Of a DNA stretch of 6,772 nt, positions 1-6,772 are shown in pieces. This DNA is from VFMC01 sp044238435 (GTDB lineage: Bacteria; Actinomycetota; Acidimicrobiia; Acidimicrobiales; Ilumatobacteraceae): contig JBIIDH010000153.1 of NCBI GenBank assembly GCA_044238435.1, positions 1-6,772 on the forward strand, in the 5' to 3' direction. Below the pieces are notes generated by a model. That model ran no database searches. It had not been told where the DNA came from and was given only the letters and a program-made list of their open reading frames with translations. Made by a program: the position numbers and the translations under genes. How positions within the stretch are numbered: position 1 is the first letter of the stretch; each line of letters starts with the position of its first letter.

Positions 1-61
1 CCAGCAGTTGGTCTTTGTCCTTGCCGTCGAGCATCGACTGTTCGAGCGCCTCGCCAGCCAT
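1..61 (-). CDS. rho: Transcription termination factor Rho, N-terminal fragment (partial)
   Basis: Only the first 20 codons are in the window; the gene runs off the left edge. The peptide starts MAGEALEQSML and continues with a KDKDQLL stretch. It resembles the first helix of the Rho N-terminal domain, where a Leu-x-x-Lys-Asp-x-x-x-Leu-x pattern opens the small helical fold. The ATG at 59-61 is supported by a strong Shine-Dalgarno sequence (AGAAAGAGG, complement of 68-76) six bases upstream, the best ribosome-binding site in the window. Rho is a hexameric RNA helicase/translocase that ends transcription. In actinobacteria rho commonly follows the hom-thrC-thrB cluster, so the position supports the call. 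The evidence is a short peptide plus gene order, so it is suggestive rather than conclusive; the bases to the left would settle it. Confidence 0.7.
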   Translation of the reverse strand, partial: MAGEALEQSMLDGKDKDQLL

Positions 62-67
62 CACGAA

Positions 68-76
68 CCTCTTTCT
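68..76 (-). promoter_or_regulatory. Shine-Dalgarno site of rho
   Basis: On the minus strand AGAAAGAGG lies six bases before the ATG at 59-61. It is a good match to the anti-Shine-Dalgarno core and fixes the start of the partial gene. Hom, LysA and ArgS lack a comparable site at proper spacing, so this gene appears to be initiated in a different way from its neighbours. Confidence 0.7.
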
Positions 77-133
77 GATGTCGGGCGAGATACCGATGAA
101 GACAGCACCTTCGATGAACCCGAGCGATCCAGC

Positions 134-163
134 ACTGTACCCAGCGCGGCCCGCGGCCGACAA
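134..163 (-). promoter_or_regulatory. Candidate sigma-70-type promoter for rho
   Basis: Reading the minus strand, TTGTCG (complement of 158-163) is followed after 18 bases by TACAGT (complement of 134-139). Each hexamer matches 4 of 6 consensus positions, and the spacing is within the normal range. Transcription would start near position 127, giving a leader of roughly 65 nucleotides before the ATG. The element lies in the 109-bp gap after the thrC stop, where a separate promoter for rho is expected. Read-through from thrC is also possible because no U-tract terminator is visible in the gap. Confidence 0.5.
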
Positions 164-170
164 CGCCAGG

Positions 171-1544
171 TCAGCGGGTGTGCTCGACGAAGTGCTGCAC
201 GGCCGCCAGGTCGTTGGGCAGCACGGTGAAGCGCTCGGGACGCTCGAACAGGTCGGCCAGGTGTGGCGGCAGCGCCGGGCGCAGCCCGATGGCCTGCTCG
301 ACCGCGTCGGGGAACTTCGCCGGATGCGCGGTGGCGAGCGTGATCATCGGCAGGTCGTCGCCGAAGTGCCGGGCAGCTGCCGTGCCAGTGGCCGTGTGCG
401 GATCGACCACCATGCCGCTCGACGCGTAGACGCGGGCGATCTCGGCCAGGGTGTCTCGGTCGTCGAGGCGTGCCGCACGGAAGCTGCCGTCGATCCACTC
501 GCGGCGCTGATCGGGCTCGATGTCGAGTCGCCCGGTCGATCGGAACCGGCGCAGTTGCTCGGCGGTGATGCCACCGTCGCGGCCGTTCATCTCGAACAGC
601 AGGCGCTCGAAGTTCGACGACACCTGGATGTCCATGCTGGGGCTGAGCGTGGGCACCACGTCGCGGGCGCTCATGTCGGCGTCGTTGATGAACCGGGTGA
701 GGATGTCGTTGGTGTTCGACGCGACGACGAAGTCGGCGATGGGCGCACCCATACGACGCGCGATCCAGCCCGACAGCACGTTGCCGAAGTTGCCCGTGGG
801 CACCGCGAACGACACCTCGCCCCGACCGGCCAGCGCGTCGGAGGCGGTGACGTAGTAGACGACCTGCGCCATCACCCGCGCCCAGTTGATGGAGTTCACG
901 GCCGACAGGTTCATCCGGTCGCGGAACGCGGCGTCGGCGAACATCGCCTTCACCATGTCCTGGCAGTCGTCGAACGTGCCCTCGACGGCCACCACACGCA
1001 CGTTCGGCGAGTCGACCGTGGTCATCTGCTTGCGCTGCACATCGCTGGTGCGGCCGTGCGGGTAGAGGATGACGATGTCGACGTTCGCGCAGTGCTTCAC
1101 CCCGTCGATGGCGGCGGAGCCGGTGTCGCCGCTGGTGGCGCCGACGATGGTGACCCGCTGGCCGCGCTGGGCCAGCACATGGTCGAACAGTCGACCCACC
1201 AACTGCAGGGCCACGTCCTTGAACGCCAGCGTGGGGCCGTGGAACAGTTCCTGCACCCACTGCCGGTGGCCGATCTGCACCAGCGGCACCACGGCGTCGT
1301 GGCGGAACTCGGCGTATGCCTCGGCGCACAGCCGCTCGATGGTGGCGCGGTCGAGGTCGGGCTCGATGAACGGGGCCATCACGGCTGCCGCTCGCTCGGC
1401 GTAGCCGGCGGCGGGCGGCAGGTCGTCGGGCAGGCCGGGCCACTCGACCGGCACGTACAGGCCGCCGTCGGAGGCCAGGCCCGCCAGGAGCACATCGGCG
1501 AAACCGAGCTCGGGTGCGTCACCGCGGGTGCTGATGTAGCGCAT
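171..1544 (-). CDS. thrC: Threonine synthase, long type (PLP-dependent)
   Basis: 457 residues. It converts O-phospho-L-homoserine and water to L-threonine and phosphate in the cytoplasm, the last step of threonine synthesis. The N-terminus (MRYISTRGDAP, then a DGGLYVP stretch near residues 26-32) is the Thr_synth_N domain. The PLP lysine is K109 in LAFKD. The phosphate- and cofactor-binding loops appear as ATSGDTGSAA (136-145) and PTGNFGN (249-255), with NTND at 277-280 and DPHTATG at 381-387. C-terminal TAHPAKF (405-411) is also typical. The length and N-terminal domain fit the longer E. coli/alphaproteobacterial/fungal type, not the roughly 360-residue type I associate with mycobacteria. 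The ATG at 1542-1544 lies 3 bases after the hom stop with no strong Shine-Dalgarno, so translation probably depends on ribosomes finishing hom. The gene ends with TGA at 171-173. All catalytic motifs are intact. Confidence 0.97.
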   Translation of the reverse strand: MRYISTRGDAPELGFADVLLAGLASDGGLYVPVEWPGLPDDLPPAAGYAERAAAVMAPFIEPDLDRATIERLCAEAYAEFRHDAVVPLVQIGHRQWVQELFHGPTLAFKDVALQLVGRLFDHVLAQRGQRVTIVGATSGDTGSAAIDGVKHCANVDIVILYPHGRTSDVQRKQMTTVDSPNVRVVAVEGTFDDCQDMVKAMFADAAFRDRMNLSAVNSINWARVMAQVVYYVTASDALAGRGEVSFAVPTGNFGNVLSGWIARRMGAPIADFVVASNTNDILTRFINDADMSARDVVPTLSPSMDIQVSSNFERLLFEMNGRDGGITAEQLRRFRSTGRLDIEPDQRREWIDGSFRAARLDDRDTLAEIARVYASSGMVVDPHTATGTAAARHFGDDLPMITLATAHPAKFPDAVEQAIGLRPALPPHLADLFERPERFTVLPNDLAAVQHFVEHTR

Positions 1545-1547
1545 GGC

Positions 1548-2840
1548 TCAGCCGATCACCCGCAGCAGCCCACCGATGCTGCGCACGACGTCGAGTTCGC
1601 GCAGCTCGCGTACCGTGGCCTGCACGGCCGACTCCTTGGCCACGTGGGTGACGAACACCAGGCGGGCGTCGGGGCCGTTGCCCTCCTGCTCGGCGGCACG
1701 GATGCTCACCCCGTGGCGGGCGAACACACCGGTGACGGCGTGCAGCACACCCGGGCGGTCGGCCACATCGAGGCTGAGCAGGTACTGCGACGAGGTCTCG
1801 TCGATGGCCAACGTGGTGGCCTTGCCGAACGTGCCGAGCGAACCGTGCGTGCCCTTCGCCAGGTTGACCGCGGCATCGATGAGGTCGCCCAGCACTGCGC
1901 TGGCGGTGGGCATGCCACCTGCGCCACGGCCGTAGAACATCAACTGCCCGACGGCGCGACCCTCGATGAACACTGCGTTGAAGCTCTCGCGCACGCTGGC
2001 CAGCGGATGGGTGACCGGCACCATGGCGGGGTGCACGCGCACCGCCACCTCCCCGGTGCCCTGGATCTGCTCGGCGATGCCGAGCAGCTTCACCACGTAG
2101 CCGAGGCGGCGGGCCATGGCGATGTCGTGCCCGGTGATGCGGCTGATGCCCTCGTGGTACACATCGCCGGCCACCACTTTCACGCCGAATGCGATCGTGG
2201 CGATGATGGCCGCCTTGGCGCCGGCGTCGTAGCCCTCCACGTCGGCGGTCGGGTCGCGCTCGGCGTACCCCAACGCCTGGGCCTCGGCGAGGACAGCGCC
2301 GTACTCGGCGCCCTCCTCGGTCATCTTCGTGAGGATGAAGTTGGTGGTGCCGTTCACGATGCCCATCACCCGCGTGATGGGTTCGCCCCGAAGGCTTTCG
2401 CGCAGCGCGCGGATGAGGGGGATGCCGCCGGCCACGGCGGCTTCGAACAGCAGGTCGACGCCTGCGGCGTCGGCAGCGGCAAACAGCTCGGTGCCCACAT
2501 TGGCCAACAGTTCCTTGTTGGCGGTGATGACCGGCTTGCCGTTGGCCATGGCCGTGGCGATGAGTTCGCGGGCGGGTTCGATACCGCCCATCACCTCCAC
2601 CACGACGTCGATGCTCGGGTCGGCCACCACGGCGTGGGCATCGCGGGTGAGCACCCCGTCGGGCAGGCTGACCGCACGCTCGCGGCTGACGTTGCGTACC
2701 GCCACGGCGCCGATCTCGAGCCGCAACCCGGTGCGGGCCTCGATGGCACCCGCCTGTTCACCGACGAGTTGCACCAGTGAGGCGCCGACATTGCCGCACC
2801 CGAGCAGACCGATGCGGACCACATTTCCCTGAAGAGCCAC
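1548..2840 (-). CDS. hom: Homoserine dehydrogenase with C-terminal ACT domain
   Basis: 430 residues, a monofunctional enzyme of the usual actinobacterial/Bacillus length without a fused aspartate kinase. It reduces aspartate semialdehyde to homoserine with NAD(P)H, the branch point to threonine and methionine. The Rossmann nucleotide loop is GLLGCGNVG (11-19). ANKELL follows at 107-112, EAAVAGGIPLI at 133-143, GIVNGTTNFIL at 160-170, and the family signature around DPTADVEGYDAGAK (196-209) carries the expected catalytic Lys209. GRGAGGMPTASAV closes the substrate domain (304-316). An ACT domain covers about 353-430 (LLSLDVADRPGVLHAV), suggesting allosteric feedback by threonine, as known for this family. 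The start is GTG at 2838-2840. A second in-frame GTG lies six codons in, at 2820-2822, with AGGGA too close in front of it. The upstream start is preferred because a TANNNT -10 element sits exactly at leaderless spacing. The gene is followed within 3 bases by thrC. Confidence 0.97.
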   Translation of the reverse strand: MALQGNVVRIGLLGCGNVGASLVQLVGEQAGAIEARTGLRLEIGAVAVRNVSRERAVSLPDGVLTRDAHAVVADPSIDVVVEVMGGIEPARELIATAMANGKPVITANKELLANVGTELFAAADAAGVDLLFEAAVAGGIPLIRALRESLRGEPITRVMGIVNGTTNFILTKMTEEGAEYGAVLAEAQALGYAERDPTADVEGYDAGAKAAIIATIAFGVKVVAGDVYHEGISRITGHDIAMARRLGYVVKLLGIAEQIQGTGEVAVRVHPAMVPVTHPLASVRESFNAVFIEGRAVGQLMFYGRGAGGMPTASAVLGDLIDAAVNLAKGTHGSLGTFGKATTLAIDETSSQYLLSLDVADRPGVLHAVTGVFARHGVSIRAAEQEGNGPDARLVFVTHVAKESAVQATVRELRELDVVRSIGGLLRVIG

Positions 2841-2846
2841 GTCGTG

Positions 2847-2875
2847 AGGCTACGGACTCGCCGCAGTGGAAACGA
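2847..2875 (-). promoter_or_regulatory. Candidate leaderless promoter of hom-thrC
   Basis: On the minus strand TAGCCT (complement of 2847-2852) fits the actinobacterial TANNNT -10 pattern and ends six bases before the GTG start of hom. A transcript would therefore begin at, or within a base or so of, the start codon. No Shine-Dalgarno sequence precedes this GTG, which agrees with leaderless initiation. The -35 position (around 2870-2875, TCGTTT on the minus strand) is poor, as is common in such promoters. The 169-bp gap to the previous gene makes an own promoter likely. Confidence 0.45.
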
Positions 2876-2890
2876 GGCATTTCGCGGAAC

Positions 2891-2928
2891 GGCCCGGACG
2901 CCGACCGGATCGGTCGGTCGCCCGGGCC
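2891..2928. repeat. 38-bp imperfect inverted repeat upstream of hom
   Basis: Arms 2891-2907 and 2911-2928 surround a GAT centre. They pair over 16 base pairs with one A-C mismatch (2900-side of the outer arm) and one extra T. The inner part is perfect: CCGACCG, GAT, CGGTCGG; the outer part is GGCCCGG against CCGGGCC. It lies between the MazF/PemK-like gene and the hom promoter, ending about 16 bases upstream of the presumed -35. As RNA it would be a very stable hairpin with no U-tract on either strand, so it could be a U-less intrinsic terminator for the upstream genes. As DNA it could be a dyad operator. The sequence does not decide between the two. Confidence 0.65.
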
Positions 2929-2962
2929 TGCTGAGGTTCCCGCGAGAGTCTGAGTGTGCCAG

Positions 2963-2995
2963 TCGTCGGCCGCACGGGCCGATCATCGGCGACGA
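2963..2995 (-). terminator. Possible stem-loop after the MazF/PemK-like gene
   Basis: TCGTCG plus CCG (2963-2972, with one bulged G) pairs with CGGCGACGA (2987-2995) across a 14-base loop. The loop region overlaps a second small palindrome, GCCGATCATCGGC (2978-2990). The structure begins 14 bases after the TGA at 3010-3012. No run of T follows on the minus strand, so a classical intrinsic terminator is not shown; it may be a 3'-end stem or only GC-rich coincidence. Confidence 0.25.
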
Positions 2996-3009
2996 ATGGG
3001 CCGTTCGGC

Positions 3010-3549
3010 TCAGACCCGCCGCGGGCCGAGCGGCCCGTGCAGCCGTTCGAGCCCGGCGACCACCTCGTCGAAGCGCCGCTTGCCCAGCACCGCGCCCTCG
3101 CGGCGCACCTGCTTCGGGTCGACGGCGAGCAGTCGTTCGAGCTTGGCGTAGCTGGTGCGACCCTCGCGGTCCCACGGCCCGGTGCCCACCTCCACCTGCG
3201 GTTCGCGGTCGTGCTGCTTCGACGTGAGCGCTACACCGGCCAGACTCGCACCGCGTCGCCCGACGATGAGCACCGGCCGGTCCTTGCCCTGGCTGGGGTC
3301 GTCCTCGTAGGGCACCCAGGTCCACACCACCTCGCCGGGGTCGGCGTCGCCGTCGAGCGCCGGGGTGTACTCGATGATCAGGTCGCCGGCCTCGACGCCA
3401 GCCGAATCGAGATGGGTGCTCGGTGGACGCCCCGTGGCTGGTCGTCGGGTTGGACCCTTCGGGGGGCGACCCGGTCGGGCCGGGCGACCCTTGTTCTTCT
3501 GCTGCGTACCGAAGATCAGTTCGAGGATGGCGGTCAGGAGACGTCGCAT
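3010..3549 (-). CDS. MazF/PemK-fold protein with basic GRP-rich N-terminal tail, no adjacent antitoxin
   Basis: 179 residues. The C-terminal two thirds (about 54-172) look like a PemK/MazF-family domain. PGEVVWTWVPYEDD (71-84) corresponds to the first strand of the fold. KDRPVLIVG (89-97) matches the conserved RPVLVI strand of MazF, with R91 at the place of the catalytic Arg25 of B. subtilis MazF. ALTSKQ (107-112) puts T109 near its Thr48. Both presumed RNase residues are thus present, but activity on RNA is only inferred. Residues 1-14 are hydrophobic and may be amphipathic; about 18-45 is a Pro/Arg/Lys/Gly-rich, probably disordered tail with three GRP motifs. The ATG at 3547-3549 lies inside the end of lysA (16-base overlap), implying translational coupling; a weak GAGG (3560-3563 complement) precedes it. 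No antitoxin-sized gene adjoins it. A conserved actinobacterial protein of this type is commonly labelled a PemK/MazF toxin, but a housekeeping role is equally possible. Confidence 0.8.
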   Translation of the reverse strand: MRRLLTAILELIFGTQQKNKGRPARPGRPPKGPTRRPATGRPPSTHLDSAGVEAGDLIIEYTPALDGDADPGEVVWTWVPYEDDPSQGKDRPVLIVGRRGASLAGVALTSKQHDREPQVEVGTGPWDREGRTSYAKLERLLAVDPKQVRREGAVLGKRRFDEVVAGLERLHGPLGPRRV

Positions 3550-4820
3550 CGCAGCAGGTCCTCGTAGGTCTCGCGGCGCACCACCAGACGCGCCTCGCCG
3601 TCGCGCACGAACACCACGGGCGGCCGGGTGAGCTTGTTGTAGTTGCTGGCCATCGAGTGGCCGTACGCGCCAGTCACCGGGGTGGCGAGCAGGGTGCCCG
3701 CACCCACGTCGGCGGGCAGTTGTGCCTCGAAGATCAGCACGTCGCCGCTCTCGCAGTGCTTGCCCACCAGCCGGGCGGCCAACGGACGCGGCGCGGCCAC
3801 CTGCCGCGGGTCGAACGCCTCGTATCCCGAGCCGTACAGCACGGGGCGCGGGTTGTCGCTCATGCCGCCGTCGACCGCCACGTAGGTGCGCACGCCCTCG
3901 ATGTGCTTCACCGTGCCCACGGTGTACACGGTGACGGCGGCCGCGGCCACGATGGAACGACCCGGTTCGACGCTCACCCGCGATTGCACCCCGGCAGCAC
4001 GGCAGGCATCGAGCACGACGCGACCCCATTCGGCGATGGTGGGCGCCTCCTCGCCGGCCACGTAGGCCACACCGAGACCGCCGCCCAGCACCAGCTCGGG
4101 CAGATCGAGCGGGGCGGCGAACCCTGCCATCACCTCGGCCGCACGGGCGAAGCTGGCGACGGCGAACACGTTCGAGCCGATGTGGCAGTGCACGCCCACC
4201 AACCGCATCGCCGTCGACCGGCGGGCCCGATCGACGGCTGCTGCCGCACCGCCGTTGGCGAGGTTGAACCCGAACTTCGAATCGTTCTGGCCGGTGGCGA
4301 TGTACTCGTGGGTGTGAGCCTGCACGCCGGGGGTGATGCGCAGCACGACGTTCGGTGCCGGCAGGCCCTCGGTGGCGTGCAGGTGCTCGATGCGGTCGAA
4401 CTCCTCGTCGCAGTCGACCACGATGTAGCGGATGCGCTCGGCCATGGCGGTGCGCAACTCGGCCAGGCTCTTGTTGTTGCCGTGCAGGGTGAGCGCATCG
4501 GCCGGTACACCGGCCGCCAGCGCGACGTGCATCTCGCCGCCGCTGGCCACGTCGAGCAGCATGCCCTCCTCGTAGACCAAGCGGGCCATGGCGGTGCAGA
4601 GGAACGCCTTGGTGGCGTACACCGCCTGCTGGTGGCCGAACGCATCGACCGCCTCGCGGCAGCGGTTGCGCAGGTGCGCCTCGTCGTACACGAACAGCGG
4701 TGTGCCGAAGTCGGCAGCCACATCGGCGAGCGCAAGGCCGCCGATGGCGAGCGAGCCGTCGACGCGCACCTCCGCCGTGTCGGGCAGCAGGTTCAGCGGC
4801 AGCGAGGTGGGACCCGACAC
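3534..4820 (-). CDS. lysA: Diaminopimelate decarboxylase
   Basis: 428 residues, a normal family length. It removes CO2 from meso-2,6-diaminopimelate to give L-lysine, using PLP, in the cytoplasm. It is a fold-type III enzyme: an alanine-racemase-like TIM barrel (about 40-310) and a C-terminal beta domain. The PLP lysine is K71 in YATKAFL. HCHIGSN (211-217), GGGLG (246-250) and EPGRS (285-289) bind the cofactor phosphate and substrate. CESGD (356-360) supplies the active-site cysteine from the partner subunit, and AYGHSMASNYN (385-395) carries the conserved tyrosine region near the end. The only sensible start is the GTG at 4818-4820, since the next in-frame ATG is beyond the catalytic lysine. 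It lies 8 bases after the argS TAG stop and lacks a good Shine-Dalgarno, so re-initiation after argS is likely. The open frame continues upstream within argS but is not coding. Its 3' end overlaps the next gene by 16 bases. Confidence 0.97.
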   Translation of the reverse strand: MSGPTSLPLNLLPDTAEVRVDGSLAIGGLALADVAADFGTPLFVYDEAHLRNRCREAVDAFGHQQAVYATKAFLCTAMARLVYEEGMLLDVASGGEMHVALAAGVPADALTLHGNNKSLAELRTAMAERIRYIVVDCDEEFDRIEHLHATEGLPAPNVVLRITPGVQAHTHEYIATGQNDSKFGFNLANGGAAAAVDRARRSTAMRLVGVHCHIGSNVFAVASFARAAEVMAGFAAPLDLPELVLGGGLGVAYVAGEEAPTIAEWGRVVLDACRAAGVQSRVSVEPGRSIVAAAAVTVYTVGTVKHIEGVRTYVAVDGGMSDNPRPVLYGSGYEAFDPRQVAAPRPLAARLVGKHCESGDVLIFEAQLPADVGAGTLLATPVTGAYGHSMASNYNKLTRPPVVFVRDGEARLVVRRETYEDLLRCDVS

Positions 4821-4828
4821 GGGTGCGC

Positions 4829-6565
<1,737 letters not shown>

Positions 6566-6574
6566 GGTTCGCCG

Positions 6575-6580
6575 ATGGTA
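6575..6580 (-). promoter_or_regulatory. Candidate -10 element of argS
   Basis: TACCAT on the minus strand (TANNNT pattern) ends nine bases before the argS ATG. Transcription from it would begin within a few bases of the start codon, giving a leaderless or very short-leader transcript. No convincing -35 is seen at 16-18 bases; a GGAAC lies about 18 bases upstream, which is a feature of ECF-type -35 elements but is not supported by a matching -10. Low confidence. Confidence 0.3.
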
Positions 6581-6657
6581 CCGGCCCACCTCTGCCGCGT
6601 TCCGATCCATTCGTCCGGGCGATTGCAGCGGCCGCTGGCTTTCCGGGCTGCAGTCGC

Positions 6658-6663
6658 TATCCT
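6658..6663 (+). promoter_or_regulatory. Candidate -10 element of the tRNA-Arg gene
   Basis: TATCCT at 6658-6663 matches the TANNNT consensus and ends 11 bases before the mature tRNA 5' end, so a transcript would start only a few bases upstream of it, as is usual for single tRNA genes. The -35 position (about 6635-6641, CTGGCTT) is a weak match. It is on the opposite strand to the argS promoter, within the same 109-bp spacer. Confidence 0.45.
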
Positions 6664-6674
6664 CGTCGCATCCC

Positions 6675-6750
6675 GCCCTCGTAGCTCAGGGGATAGAGCA
6701 ATGGTTTCCGGAACCATGTGTCGGAGGTTCGAATCCTTCCGGGGGCGCCA
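6675..6750 (+). tRNA. tRNA-Arg, anticodon CCG
   Basis: 76 nucleotides including an encoded CCA (6748-6750). The acceptor stem GCCCTCG pairs with CGGGGGC (one G-U). Next come TA at positions 8-9, D stem GCTC/GAGC with an AGGGGATA loop, and anticodon stem ATGGT/ACCAT with loop TTCCGGA. The anticodon CCG is at 6708-6710 and reads the codon CGG. The variable loop is GTGTC, and the T arm is GGAGG-TTCGAAT-CCTTC with one G-U. The discriminator base is G, allowed for arginine. All four arms fold without mismatch. It is divergent from argS, whose product should charge it. The 22 bases after it, to the window end, show nothing recognisable. Confidence 0.97.
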
Positions 6751-6772
6751 GCCGTTCGTCCGTGTCGCGCCC

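Noticed and set aside
15..2780. 921-codon open frame on the plus strand opposite thrC and hom
   Set aside because: It is antisense to two genes with intact catalytic motifs and has a His/Gly/Asp/Val-rich, low-complexity composition typical of the reverse strand of high-GC genes. No domain is recognisable.
2841..3009. A hidden antitoxin gene next to the MazF-like gene
   Set aside because: The gap is 169 bp, dominated by inverted repeats, and no plausible small gene with start and ribosome-binding site is visible on either strand; upstream is lysA.
6566..6610. Longer argS start at 6608-6610
   Set aside because: The 15 extra residues are unlike ArgRS N-termini and would cover the candidate promoter region; the ATG at 6563-6565 gives the normal family start.
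6751..6772. A second tRNA or terminator after tRNA-Arg
   Set aside because: Only 22 bases remain, with no stem, T-run or tRNA start recognisable.

Overview
The window is a high-GC chromosomal housekeeping segment, most likely from an actinomycete. The evidence is the gene order argS-lysA-hom-thrC-rho, which is the order I recall from Mycobacterium tuberculosis and relatives (there with thrB between thrC and rho), together with the strong G/C third-position bias, frequent GTG starts and near absence of Shine-Dalgarno sequences at several genes. Some details differ from the textbook actinobacterial cluster: there is no thrB, threonine synthase is of the long type, and a MazF/PemK-fold gene sits inside the cluster. 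These point to a less-studied lineage, and a deep-branching class such as Acidimicrobiia is a guess. No plasmid, phage, insertion-sequence or CRISPR signal is visible.

Layout, right to left because all protein genes are on the minus strand. A tRNA-Arg(CCG) on the plus strand (6675-6750) is divergent from argS (4829-6565), with both promoters in the 109 bp between them. Eight bases after argS comes lysA (3534-4820, GTG start). Its last 16 bases overlap the start of a 179-codon MazF/PemK-like gene (3010-3549). A 169-bp gap (2841-3009) follows; it holds two inverted repeats and a likely leaderless promoter for hom (1548-2840, GTG start). thrC (171-1544) begins 3 bases after the hom stop. A 109-bp gap (62-170) contains a good promoter candidate and a ribosome-binding site for the next gene, of which only the first 20 codons are present (1-61). 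It reads like the N-terminus of transcription terminator Rho.

Functionally, LysA makes lysine from meso-diaminopimelate. Hom and ThrC are two of the three steps from aspartate semialdehyde to threonine, and the intermediate kinase ThrB is not here. ArgRS and tRNA-Arg(CCG) form an enzyme-substrate pair placed back to back. The least ordinary content is the solo MazF/PemK-fold protein with its basic GRP-rich tail, translationally coupled to lysA and without a visible antitoxin, plus the 38-bp inverted repeat just upstream of the hom promoter. I see no clear new multi-gene system here.
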